In this document: one piece after another, positions 6,596 to 13,401 of the stretch
Numbering within the stretch: the stretch's first letter is position 1
How the letters are laid out: each line of letters begins with the position of its first letter
Assembly (NCBI GenBank): GCA_019237175.1
Contig: JAFAHP010000610.1
Coordinates: 1 to 14,167 of the forward strand
DNA: 14,167 bases
Source of the DNA: Alphaproteobacteria bacterium
Lineage (GTDB): Bacteria > Pseudomonadota > Alphaproteobacteria > ATCC43930 > CGMCC-115725
Direction of reading: 5' to 3'
The notes under the pieces: generated by a model
Seen by the model: only the letters and a program-made list of their open reading frames with translations
Databases searched by the model: none
Told to the model about the DNA's origin: nothing
Position numbers and translations under genes: made by a program

Positions 6596-7536
6596 TGGCG
6601 CCGCTCCAACTCGTCGGCCAGCTCAGGCAGAACCTTGAACAAATCGCCGACCAATCCGTAATCGGCGACTTGGAATATCGGCGCCTCTTCATCTTTGTTG
6701 ATAGCGACAATGACTTTCGAATCCTTCATGCCGGCGAGGTGCTGGATGGCGCCGGAGATTCCGACCGCGATATAGAGTTCGGGGGCGACGATCTTGCCGG
6801 TCTGGCCGACTTGGTAATCGTTTGGGACAAAGCCGGCATCGACCGCTGCCCGCGATGCTCCGATTGCGGCGCCGAGCTTGTCGGCGACCTTTTCGAGCAA
6901 GCGAAAATTGTCTCCGGACTGCATGCCGCGCCCCCCGGAGATGATGATACGGGCGCTTGTCAATTCGGGGCGCTCGGACTTCGATAATTCGGCTCGGACG
7001 AATTGCGACAGCCCGGCCTCGCCCGTCGACGCCACAGCTTCGACCGGTGCCGATCCACCCGTTGCCTCGCCTGGGGGAAATGCGGTGCCGCGCACGGTGA
7101 TGACTTTGATCGGATCTGTCGACCGGACCGTGGCCAGTGCATTGCCGGCATAGATCGGCCGGACAAAAGTATCGGGCGAGACCACTGCGCTGATGTCGGA
7201 AATCTGCATGACATCGAGCAAAGCCGCGACCCGTGGCATCAGGTTCTTACCCGATGTTGTCGCTGGCGCCACGAGATGGCTGTAATTCCGGGCCAATTGA
7301 ACCAGTATCGGGGCTACGTTTTCGGCGAGCCCATGTTCATTGGCCGCATCTTCGGCCAAGAGGACGCGCTTTACGCCGGGGATCTGCGCAGCCGCTTCGG
7401 CGACCCCCCGGCAATCTCTGCCGGCGACGATGATCTCGACATCATCGCCGGCGATCTCTTTGGCGGCGGCGAGCGCGTTGAGCGTCGCGGGCTTCAGAGC
7501 CCGGTTGTCGTGTTCGGCGACGACGAGAGCAGCCAT
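6592..7536 (-). CDS. etfA: Electron transfer flavoprotein alpha subunit
   Basis: ETF alpha binds FAD and, with EtfB, carries electrons from acyl-CoA dehydrogenases to ETF-ubiquinone oxidoreductase. The 314-residue protein has the N-terminal ETF domain (1-180), a basic ISGGRGMQSGDNF segment (199-211) that begins the FAD-binding domain, and the family signature LYIAVGISGAIQHLAGMKDS continuing to NKDEEAPIF (254-288). VGQTGKIVAPELY contributes to flavin contacts. The length matches the family. The ATG at 7534-7536 shares one base with the etfB stop (TGATG), so translation of the two subunits is probably coupled and balanced. hbd overlaps its end in turn. Confidence 0.98.
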   Translation of the reverse strand: MAALVVAEHDNRALKPATLNALAAAKEIAGDDVEIIVAGRDCRGVAEAAAQIPGVKRVLLAEDAANEHGLAENVAPILVQLARNYSHLVAPATTSGKNLMPRVAALLDVMQISDISAVVSPDTFVRPIYAGNALATVRSTDPIKVITVRGTAFPPGEATGGSAPVEAVASTGEAGLSQFVRAELSKSERPELTSARIIISGGRGMQSGDNFRLLEKVADKLGAAIGASRAAVDAGFVPNDYQVGQTGKIVAPELYIAVGISGAIQHLAGMKDSKVIVAINKDEEAPIFQVADYGLVGDLFKVLPELADELERRQ

Positions 7537-8285
7537 CAGATCACCCGTGCCTCGGTCTTGAGCTTGTCGACGAGTTCGGCGACGGAACTCACTTTGGTCC
7601 CGCCCTGGCGCTTTGGCGGCTCCTCTACCTTGAGTACGCTCAGCCGCGGGGTGGCATCGACGCCGAGCGCCTCGGGCGTCGTCGTCGCGATCGGCTTTTT
7701 CCTCGCCCTCATGATGTTGGGCAACGAGGCGTAGCGCGGTTCGTTCAGTCTGAGGTCGGTCGTCACCACCATCGGCAACTTGAGGGAAATGGTCTCGAGG
7801 CCGCCATCGACCTCGCGGGTGACCTCGGCCTGTCCGTCGCCGATTGTGATCTTGGACGCAAAGGTCGCCTGCGGCCAGCCGAGAAGCGCCGATAGCATCT
7901 GACCGGTTTGGTTGCAGTCGTCATCGATCGCTTGCTTGCCGAGGATGACGATTTCGGGCTTTTCGTCGAGAACCACTGCCTTTAATAATTTGGCGACCGC
8001 AAGCGGCTGCAATTCGGCGTCGGTCTGCACCAGAATGCCGCGATCGGCTCCCATGGCCAAAGCCGTACGGATTGTCTCCTGGCATTGCGCCGCGCCAAGC
8101 GAGACAGCGACGACTTCACTGACGATACCGGCCTCGCGCAGGCGCAGAGCCTCCTCGATGCCGATCTCGTCAAACGGGTTCATCGACATCTTCACATTGG
8201 CGGTCTCGACACCGCTGTGATCGGCTTTGACCCGGATCTTGACATTGTAGTCGATGACCCGCTTGACCGCGACCAGCGCCCTCAT
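7536..8285 (-). CDS. etfB: Electron transfer flavoprotein beta subunit
   Basis: EtfB pairs with EtfA and holds AMP at the dimer interface. The 249-residue product has the usual length. Visible landmarks are MRALVAVKRVIDYNVKIRVK at the N terminus, NPFDEIGIEEALRL (36-49), the AMP-contacting DDDCNQTGQ (121-129), the signature VTREVDGGLETISLKLP (155-171) and the partner-recognition loop LNEPRYASLPNIMRARKK (180-197) that docks onto dehydrogenases. The start is ATG 8283-8285 with GAGGA four bases upstream; the frame stays open upstream to 8558, but that stretch is unrelated to the family. First gene of etfB-etfA-hbd. Confidence 0.98.
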   Translation of the reverse strand: MRALVAVKRVIDYNVKIRVKADHSGVETANVKMSMNPFDEIGIEEALRLREAGIVSEVVAVSLGAAQCQETIRTALAMGADRGILVQTDAELQPLAVAKLLKAVVLDEKPEIVILGKQAIDDDCNQTGQMLSALLGWPQATFASKITIGDGQAEVTREVDGGLETISLKLPMVVTTDLRLNEPRYASLPNIMRARKKPIATTTPEALGVDATPRLSVLKVEEPPKRQGGTKVSSVAELVDKLKTEARVI

Positions 8286-8662
8286 GTCGTCCTCGCTATA
8301 ATCGGCGATGCCCGCCCGCTCGCTGTTATCCTCAAAAGCGAGCGAATTGTGCACGCGCCCGGCGCGAAGGCAAGACCCAGGTCCGGCTGCGGCCCGCCTT
8401 GGCGGCACGCGCACCTGGACATCGCGACAACCGCCGCGGCGATCACCGTCAATATTGCAAACTCGAAATGGCGGAAACGCGACCGAGCGGTGAGGCGGGA
8501 GCAGCGTCGTGAGCCAATATCCGGGCCAAGATTTCTGGCTCGCCGTACTACCGGGCATGCTCGCCGGTCGCGGCCTCGGCGGTTGCCGCGAAATACGGCA
8601 CTGGTATCAATTTCGTCACAACGGCGGGCCGAGCAGATGAACAGCGCCTGCTCGCGAGTCGC
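8286..8662. other. 377-base intergenic region between phasin and etfB
   Basis: No recognisable gene lies here. A weak promoter for etfB can be proposed on the minus strand: TTGCCT (8368-8373), a 17-base spacer and ACAATT (8345-8350). On the plus strand there is a 43-codon frame, GTG 8509 to TGA 8640, preceded by GGGAG at a 7-base spacing; it begins with MSQYPGQDF followed by a short hydrophobic stretch WLAVLPGMLAG. Its GTG overlaps the stop of a preceding open frame (GTGA at 8509-8512) that shows no recognisable protein features. I do not call it a gene. No clear hairpin terminator for the phasin gene is visible. Confidence 0.4.
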
Positions 8663-9253
8663 TCAACGGCTTGGACCGGCCCCGCCTAATACTTTTCCGA
8701 TCCGGCTGACGAACGGCTTTGACGACTCGATGGCGAGTTTGATGCCCAGCTCGGAGACTTTGGCTGCACTGTCGAGCCAGTGATCATAGCTCGTCCGCGC
8801 GAAACTGGTGTTGATGGCGACGGCATCCGCCCAGGTTTTTACTGCCAGCATCTGGATTGCGGTCTGGGCGCTTGTGTCGATGCTGTGTCGTGTGAAGCTC
8901 ACAAATTCGTCGCTGATCGATTCGACGCCGCGAGCTATGACCGCGCGCGATTCGGCGATGATCGCGAAAATTTCATGCTCGACTTCTGCGCTCGCCTCGG
9001 TCTTCTGTGCAGGGACGGCGTGCGGCTCGGATGGAGGCGGCGAGATGCGCTCCACCAAGTGTTGCGGCGAAATCAGCTCGTCCTCCGGTTCCTCGATGTT
9101 GACCGGCTCCGACGCCTTCGGCGCCATCGGTTGGTCGCCGGACTGGGCCGCCCGTTCCGAGACCGGCGTATCCCCGGGTTCGGACGCTGCCGGTGACATC
9201 GGGGTGTCTGCCGATGCCGACGCGCGCGGGGTCCGTCTGCCTCTACTCTCCAT
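8663..9253 (-). CDS. Phasin family protein
   Basis: Phasins coat polyhydroxyalkanoate granules and control their size and number. The 196-residue protein has two parts. Residues 1-90 are disordered, Pro/Ser/Glu-rich and acidic, with repeated SEP and S-x-P units. Residues about 92-190 are a long amphipathic helical region with no polar catalytic motifs, ending in FARTSYDHWLDSAAKVSELGIKLAIESSKPFVSRI, which resembles the Phasin_2 type family; long hydrophobic/alanine heptads are typical. The start ATG 9251-9253 has GAGGA four bases upstream. It stands alone between a 377-base gap and the DD-carboxypeptidase, transcribed divergently from the latter. Its upstream region carries three TGC-N3-GCA sites, consistent with control by a PhaR-type repressor. 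Nearby hbd fits PHA metabolism. Assignment is by pattern; a generic coiled-coil protein is the alternative. Confidence 0.8.
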   Translation of the reverse strand: MESRGRRTPRASASADTPMSPAASEPGDTPVSERAAQSGDQPMAPKASEPVNIEEPEDELISPQHLVERISPPPSEPHAVPAQKTEASAEVEHEIFAIIAESRAVIARGVESISDEFVSFTRHSIDTSAQTAIQMLAVKTWADAVAINTSFARTSYDHWLDSAAKVSELGIKLAIESSKPFVSRIGKVLGGAGPSR

Positions 9254-9282
9254 GTGTCCTCACTGCCGATCATCGCGCCTGT

Positions 9283-9345
9283 TGCGCTGCACGGGTTCTT
9301 TAACCCCAATCGGCTTTGCGTTGCAATCCATTTTTGTGCATTGCA
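9283..9345. promoter_or_regulatory. Three TGC-N3-GCA operator-like sites
   Basis: Three copies of the dyad TGC-N3-GCA occur at 9283-9291 (TGC GCT GCA), 9317-9325 (TGC GTT GCA, flanked to TTGC-N3-GCAA) and 9337-9345 (TGC ATT GCA, flanked to GTGC-N3-GCAC). Their centres are at 9287, 9321 and 9341, or 34, 68 and 88 bases before the phasin ATG. By chance one such dyad is expected every few kilobases. From memory, PhaR of Paracoccus and Rhodobacter binds closely similar CTGC-N3-4-GCAG dyads before phaP. Inference: operators for a PHA-responsive repressor. Confidence 0.6.
9298..9326 (-). promoter_or_regulatory. Candidate phasin promoter
   Basis: On the minus strand TTGCAA (9321-9326) is followed after 17 bases by TTAAAG (9298-9303), matching 4/6 and 3/6 of the sigma-70 consensus. 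Transcription would start near 9291, leaving a leader of about 38 bases. The -35 lies inside the second TGC-N3-GCA site and the predicted start point abuts the first. Weak by itself; supported by its fit to the operator layout. Confidence 0.35.
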
Positions 9346-9354
9346 CAAAAATGG
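9328..9354. repeat. 27-base perfect palindrome upstream of the phasin gene
   Basis: Two 12-bp arms, CCATTTTTGTGC and GCACAAAAATGG, flank a 3-base centre ATT. Pairing ends sharply on both sides. The core is the third TGC-N3-GCA site. As RNA it would have only a three-base loop and no trailing U-run, so a protein binding site is more likely than a terminator. Confidence 0.8.
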
Positions 9355-9493
9355 CGATCAAGATCGTCCATGAGTAAAGCATTGCCGCGACGCCAAGTCG
9401 ACCGGACCAAACCGGCGTCCTCGACAGGATTCGCCAGCCGAAAGCCGCTACGATTCGACAGTTCTTGTAGTTTTATCTACTCTCCTCTGCGAT

Positions 9494-9524
9494 AATTGCG
9501 CGTTATCGCTGATTACGCGCAATT
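9494..9524. promoter_or_regulatory. 31-base imperfect palindrome in the DD-carboxypeptidase leader
   Basis: Outer arms AATTGCGCGT (9494-9503) and ACGCGCAATT (9515-9524) pair perfectly. After one T/T mismatch (9504, 9514), ATC and GAT pair again around the loop GCT. The likely -10 box GATAAT (9491-9496) overlaps its left edge, and the predicted transcription start falls within it. It could be an operator or a 5' hairpin at the head of the mRNA. No matching -35 is evident. Confidence 0.5.
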
Positions 9525-9545
9525 TGGGGGAAATTGGGGGTTGCA

Positions 9546-10958
9546 ATGAATGCGGTAAGGCAGCGCGGCGGGTTCCGCGGGGGCGGTTCCCGGGCGCCAA
9601 AGGTCAGCATTGTCGGCATTACGGTGATGGCGCTTTGCATAATCGCTTGGGGGAGAGCGGACGCGGCGCGCCATGTCCATCATCATCACACTCAGCTCGG
9701 CACGGTAGGATTTGCAACCGCGCCAATAGGTGCATCGATTGTGATCGATGCCGACACCGGACGGGTGTTGAGCGAGCTGAATGCCGATGCGGTTAGTTAT
9801 CCTGCTTCGCTAACCAAGATGATGACCTTGTATCTTACGTTTGAAGCGCTGAACACGGGGCGCCTGCGGATCGACCAGCTGGTTGCGGTCAGCGTCGAGG
9901 CGGCGAGCAAATCACCGACCAAACTGGGCCTCCGGCCGGGTGATGCGGTGGCCGTACAGGATCTGATTTTTGGGGTCGTAACGCGCTCTGCGAATGATGC
10001 CGCGGCGGCATTGGCCGATGCTTTAGGTGGCAGCGAACCGGTTTTTGCCGAGATGATGAACCGCAAGGCGCAACAACTCGGGATGCGCAATACCTTCTAC
10101 CGCAATGCCTCGGGTTTGCCCGATTCGTTGCAGCGCACGACAGCGCGCGACACCGCCCAGTTGGCGCTCGCCCTATATCACGATTTCCCACGCGAATACC
10201 GATATTTCGCGACGCGCTCGTTTGTCTTTCGCGGCGTGACGATTGTCGGGCACGATCATTTGCTCGACTGGTATCCGGGCGCTGACGGCATCAAGACCGG
10301 CTACATTCGCGCCTCGGGCTTTAACCTCGCGACCTCGGCGGTCCGCGACGGGCATCGGCTGATCGGAGTCGTGCTCGGCGGCGTCTCGGGCGGCGCCCGA
10401 GACCGCGAGATGGCGGCGCTGCTCGACCAGGGATTTGCCACGCTGGGCGTTTCTGCGGTCGCGATGGCGGCCCGCCGCCCGATGCTCGTCCCGCAACCAG
10501 TTCCGGTGATCGCGGGACCGGCACCGAGCCCGGTTGTTGCCGCAGCCGATCCGTCGCCGGCATCGCCGGCGCCACCGGCCCATGCGAGATCGGGGCTCTT
10601 CGGCAAGGCGGCATCGCGTCTGGCTGCGCATCTGTCACCGGTCGGCAAAGCGGAGGCGGCGACCCTGCCCTCCGACTTGGCGCGCCCGGCCGCTGCCTCC
10701 GAGCGGTGGGCCATTCAGCTCGGCGCATTTCATGCGTCCGCGGCGGCTGAGAGAGCAGCGCAGCAGGCCATAAATCTGGGGGTCGCAAAAGGCAAGCCGG
10801 TGCACATCGTCGAGCCGGGCAGAGACCGCCTCTACCGCGCGCGGTTGTTAAACTTTACGCCGCGCGAGGCGCAAAGTGCCTGCGCTCAGCTGCGCAAGAA
10901 GAAGATGGAATGCTCGGTGATTTCGCCATCCACCCCCCGAGTCGCGGTGCGCTTCTGA
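9546..10958 (+). CDS. DacA-type D-alanyl-D-alanine carboxypeptidase with C-terminal SPOR domain
   Basis: This serine penicillin-binding protein (peptidase family S11) trims the terminal D-Ala from peptidoglycan stem peptides. The 470-residue product has a Sec signal (hydrophobic core 19-36, likely cleavage after ADA at 40) followed by a histidine cluster HVHHHH (43-48). Active-site motifs are SLTK (Ser88, Lys91), SAN (148-150) and KTG (250-252); the catalytic domain covers about 55-300. A Pro/Ala-rich linker (about 310-385) leads to a SPOR domain (about 386-462, beginning WAIQLGAF), which binds denuded glycan at division septa. The typical S11 beta-rich C-terminal domain and amphipathic membrane helix are absent, replaced by SPOR. 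The start is ATG 9546 with GGGGG five bases upstream; a TTG twelve bases earlier is less likely. Divergent from the phasin gene, convergent with pgm. Confidence 0.93.
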   Translation: MNAVRQRGGFRGGGSRAPKVSIVGITVMALCIIAWGRADAARHVHHHHTQLGTVGFATAPIGASIVIDADTGRVLSELNADAVSYPASLTKMMTLYLTFEALNTGRLRIDQLVAVSVEAASKSPTKLGLRPGDAVAVQDLIFGVVTRSANDAAAALADALGGSEPVFAEMMNRKAQQLGMRNTFYRNASGLPDSLQRTTARDTAQLALALYHDFPREYRYFATRSFVFRGVTIVGHDHLLDWYPGADGIKTGYIRASGFNLATSAVRDGHRLIGVVLGGVSGGARDREMAALLDQGFATLGVSAVAMAARRPMLVPQPVPVIAGPAPSPVVAAADPSPASPAPPAHARSGLFGKAASRLAAHLSPVGKAEAATLPSDLARPAAASERWAIQLGAFHASAAAERAAQQAINLGVAKGKPVHIVEPGRDRLYRARLLNFTPREAQSACAQLRKKKMECSVISPSTPRVAVRF

Positions 10959-10985
10959 GACGGAGAAGCCGAAGACTCTCCCGGA

Positions 10986-12377
10986 TCAGGCGTCGGGTAG
11001 CGCCACGCCCGATGCCGCGAGCTGGGCGGCGAGTTCCGCCCTGAGGCGGGCAAGGCCTTCCGTGGTCGCCGATTCAGCACGGGCGACCAGGACGTCTTGA
11101 GTGTTGGAGGCACGTAACAGCCACCAGCCGTCGGCGGTGCGTACGCGAACCCCGTCGATGTCGTTGACCTCAGCGGCGGTCTGCCGCAAGCGTCCGGCGA
11201 CCTCGCGCACAACGGCAGATTTGCGGCTTTCGGCGCAAGCAAAGCGCAATTCCGGGGTATTGACGACCGCCGGCAGGCTCCGCCGTAGGTCTGCCAGAGT
11301 TTGCGGAGAGCGGGCGAGGATGCCGAGCAGGCGCACGGCGACATAAACCGCATCGTCGAAGCCGTAGTACCCGTCGGCAAAAAAGATATGTCCGCTCATC
11401 TCGCCGGCGAGAGGTGCCCCGGTTTCGGCGAGCTTGGCCTTGATCAGCGAGTGCCCGGTTGCAGTCATAACCGGTCGTCCGCCCGCCTTGGCGATCTCGT
11501 CGAACAAGATCTGGCTCGCTTTCACGTCGGCGAGGATCGGCGCACCCGGATGCCGCATAAGAACATCACGCGCGAGAATGATCATCAGCTGGTCGCCCCA
11601 CCAGATTTCGCCTTCGTGGTCGACAACGCCGATACGATCGCCGTCCCCATCAAAAGCAATGCCGAGGTCGCAGGCTTCGCCGGCTACCGCTTGCTGCAAT
11701 TGTACGAGATTGGCTGGCACGGTTGGATCGGGATGATGCGCCGGAAACCGCCCGTCGATCACCCCATTGAGCAAAACGTGCCGGCCGGGCAGCCGCGAGG
11801 TAAGCTCTTCGACGATCTCGCCGGTGGCTCCGTTTCCCGGATCCCAGGCGACCGTCAACAAGCGCGCGCCGTCGCGCGAGCCGTCGTAATCGCGCGCCAA
11901 CCGCTCGACATAGGCATCGCGAATATTGCGGTCTTCAACTCGGCCGGCCGCCGTCACGGGCGGGCCGAGTGCCTGTGCAGTCTCGGCGAGCGCGCGGATC
12001 GCCGCGCCGTAAAATGGCTTGCCGCCGAGCACGAATTTGAAGCCGTTATATTCGGGGGGATTGTGCGAACCGGTCACCATGATCCCGCCGTCGACACCTA
12101 GCGTGGCGGCGGCGTAATAGAGCATCGGGGTCGGCCCACGGCCGATGCGGACGACATCGGCACCCTCGCTGACGACGCCGTCGACCAGCGCCGCCGCGAG
12201 ATCGGGCGAAGTCAGCCGGCCATCGTAACCGACCGCGACCCGGCGCCCGCCCTCTGCCTTGAGCGTTACCGCATAGGTGCGGCCGATCGCTCGTGCATCG
12301 GCGGTCGAGAGGGTATCGCCGACGATACCCCGGATATCGTATTCGCGCAGAATGGTTGGGTCGAAACGGTGGGACAT
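10986..12377 (-). CDS. Phosphomannomutase/phosphoglucomutase
   Basis: This alpha-D-phosphohexomutase interconverts hexose 6- and 1-phosphates, feeding GDP-mannose or UDP-glucose synthesis. The 463-residue protein shows the four family loops in order: phosphoserine loop TGSHNPP (102-108, catalytic Ser104), metal loop DGDGDR (243-248), sugar-binding loop GEMSGH (325-330) and phosphate-binding loop RASNTQ (422-427). The N-terminal FREYDIRG-like segment (LREYDIRG) and overall length point to the AlgC/ManB group of dual-specificity enzymes rather than GlmM, which carries different loops. The start ATG 12377 has GGGAAG five bases upstream. It lies 13 bases after galU, so the two surely form an operon for nucleotide-sugar supply. 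Mannose versus glucose preference cannot be read from sequence. Confidence 0.94.
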   Translation of the reverse strand: MSHRFDPTILREYDIRGIVGDTLSTADARAIGRTYAVTLKAEGGRRVAVGYDGRLTSPDLAAALVDGVVSEGADVVRIGRGPTPMLYYAAATLGVDGGIMVTGSHNPPEYNGFKFVLGGKPFYGAAIRALAETAQALGPPVTAAGRVEDRNIRDAYVERLARDYDGSRDGARLLTVAWDPGNGATGEIVEELTSRLPGRHVLLNGVIDGRFPAHHPDPTVPANLVQLQQAVAGEACDLGIAFDGDGDRIGVVDHEGEIWWGDQLMIILARDVLMRHPGAPILADVKASQILFDEIAKAGGRPVMTATGHSLIKAKLAETGAPLAGEMSGHIFFADGYYGFDDAVYVAVRLLGILARSPQTLADLRRSLPAVVNTPELRFACAESRKSAVVREVAGRLRQTAAEVNDIDGVRVRTADGWWLLRASNTQDVLVARAESATTEGLARLRAELAAQLAASGVALPDA

Positions 12378-12390
12378 CGACGCTTCCCGA

Positions 12391-13263
12391 CTAAAGATAT
12401 TTGCACAAGACTTGTTGCAGCCCAGGCCCCAGATCAGGATGGGCCAGACCTAACGCGATCGTTGCTTCGAGAAAGCCGAGCTTGTCGCCGCAATCATAGC
12501 GGCGGCCGGAAAAACGCAATCCGTGAAAGGCTTGCCCGTCCTCGATCAGCCGTTCGAGCGCGTCCGTCAACTGAATCTCCCCGCCGCTGCCGGTTTCGCC
12601 GCGGGCGAGATGGCCGAAAACCTGAGGCTGGATGATATAGCGGCCAATAATCGTTGACGTCGACGGCGCCTGCGCCGGGTCGGGCTTCTCGACGACCCCG
12701 CGTGCCCTCACCAAACGGCCGTCGTCCGACACGACATCGAGCACCCCGTAGCGCTGGGTATGCTCGCGCGGCACGTCGATAATCGCGACGATATTGCCTC
12801 CGACCTTCGCATAAGCCTCAACCATTTGCGTCAGACACGGCGTCTCGCACACCATCAGGTCGTCGGCCAGCAGCACCGCAAAAGGCTCGTCGCCGACAAG
12901 GGCACGGGCGCACCACACCGCATGCCCGAGGCCGAGCGGCAGCTGCTGTCGAGTGTAGGCAATCTGCCCGGGTTCGGGCAATCCCGCCTCGAGCTCCTCG
13001 AGCAGGTCGGTCTTGCCGCGTTCGCGCAACGTCGCTTCGAGCTCGAAGGCGCGGTCAAAATGGTCGTCAATGGCGCTCTTCGCCCGACCGGTAACAAAAA
13101 AGAACTGCTCGATCCCCGCCGCTTTCGCCTCTTCGACCGCGTAATGAATGAGAGGCTTGTCGACGATCGGCAGCATTTCCTTGGGCATCGCTTTGGTCGC
13201 GGGCAAGAAGCGGGTGCCCAATCCGGCCACCGGGAAGACCGCTTTTTTGATAGGTTGACGCAT
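12391..13263 (-). CDS. galU: UTP-glucose-1-phosphate uridylyltransferase
   Basis: GalU makes UDP-glucose from UTP and glucose 1-phosphate, for exopolysaccharide, lipopolysaccharide and glycolipid synthesis. The 290-residue product has the nucleotide-binding signature GLGTRFLPATKAMPKEML (14-31), the metal Asp in LLADDLM (131-137), the EKP motif (192-194), QLTDAL (231-236) and DCGDKLGFLEA (257-267), all in GalU order. Longer readings from ATG 13290 or GTG 13293 are possible, but GAGGA stands four bases before ATG 13263, and the family begins right there (KKAVFPVAGLG). A -10-like TACAAT (13330-13335, minus strand) lies upstream, with only a poor -35. It is followed after 13 bases by the phosphohexomutase gene, which can supply its substrate glucose 1-phosphate. 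Confidence 0.96.
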   Translation of the reverse strand: MRQPIKKAVFPVAGLGTRFLPATKAMPKEMLPIVDKPLIHYAVEEAKAAGIEQFFFVTGRAKSAIDDHFDRAFELEATLRERGKTDLLEELEAGLPEPGQIAYTRQQLPLGLGHAVWCARALVGDEPFAVLLADDLMVCETPCLTQMVEAYAKVGGNIVAIIDVPREHTQRYGVLDVVSDDGRLVRARGVVEKPDPAQAPSTSTIIGRYIIQPQVFGHLARGETGSGGEIQLTDALERLIEDGQAFHGLRFSGRRYDCGDKLGFLEATIALGLAHPDLGPGLQQVLCKYL

Positions 13264-13379
13264 GAATTCCTCGAATTGTGACTTTTGCATCACCCTGACG
13301 GCCGCGTCACGGTGCTTGATCCGCCGCTAATTGTAGCGCGTGCCGGTATTAACGGGCAGTAAGGGGCGTTCATCCCCAA

Positions 13380-13401
13380 TTCACTCGGAGGAACGAGTGA
13401 A
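13380..13401 (+). promoter_or_regulatory. Hairpin around the ribosome binding site and start codon of the DTW gene
   Basis: Arms TTCACTCG (13380-13387) and CGAGTGAA (13394-13401) pair perfectly over 8 bp. The 6-base loop GAGGAA is the Shine-Dalgarno sequence, and the GTG start (13397-13399) lies inside the right arm. Folding of the mRNA would hide the start codon while displaying the ribosome binding site in the loop. It could limit or regulate initiation. The structure is plain in the sequence; any regulatory role is inferred. Confidence 0.55.

Noticed and set aside
8286..8558. N-terminal extension of etfB by 91 residues
   Set aside because: The added residues match nothing in the ETF beta family; ATG 8285 has a good ribosome binding site and the canonical N terminus.
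8085..8783. Plus-strand open frame of 232 codons spanning the phasin-etfB gap
   Set aside because: Both ends are antisense to clear genes and the middle shows no family similarity.
10951..10969. Inverted repeat GCTTCT/AGAAGC at the end of the DD-carboxypeptidase gene as a terminator
   Set aside because: The stem is only 6 bp with a 7-base loop and no U-run on either strand; too weak to call despite its place between convergent genes.
11301..12101. Plus-strand open frame of 266 codons
   Set aside because: Entirely antisense to the phosphohexomutase, whose four catalytic loops are intact.
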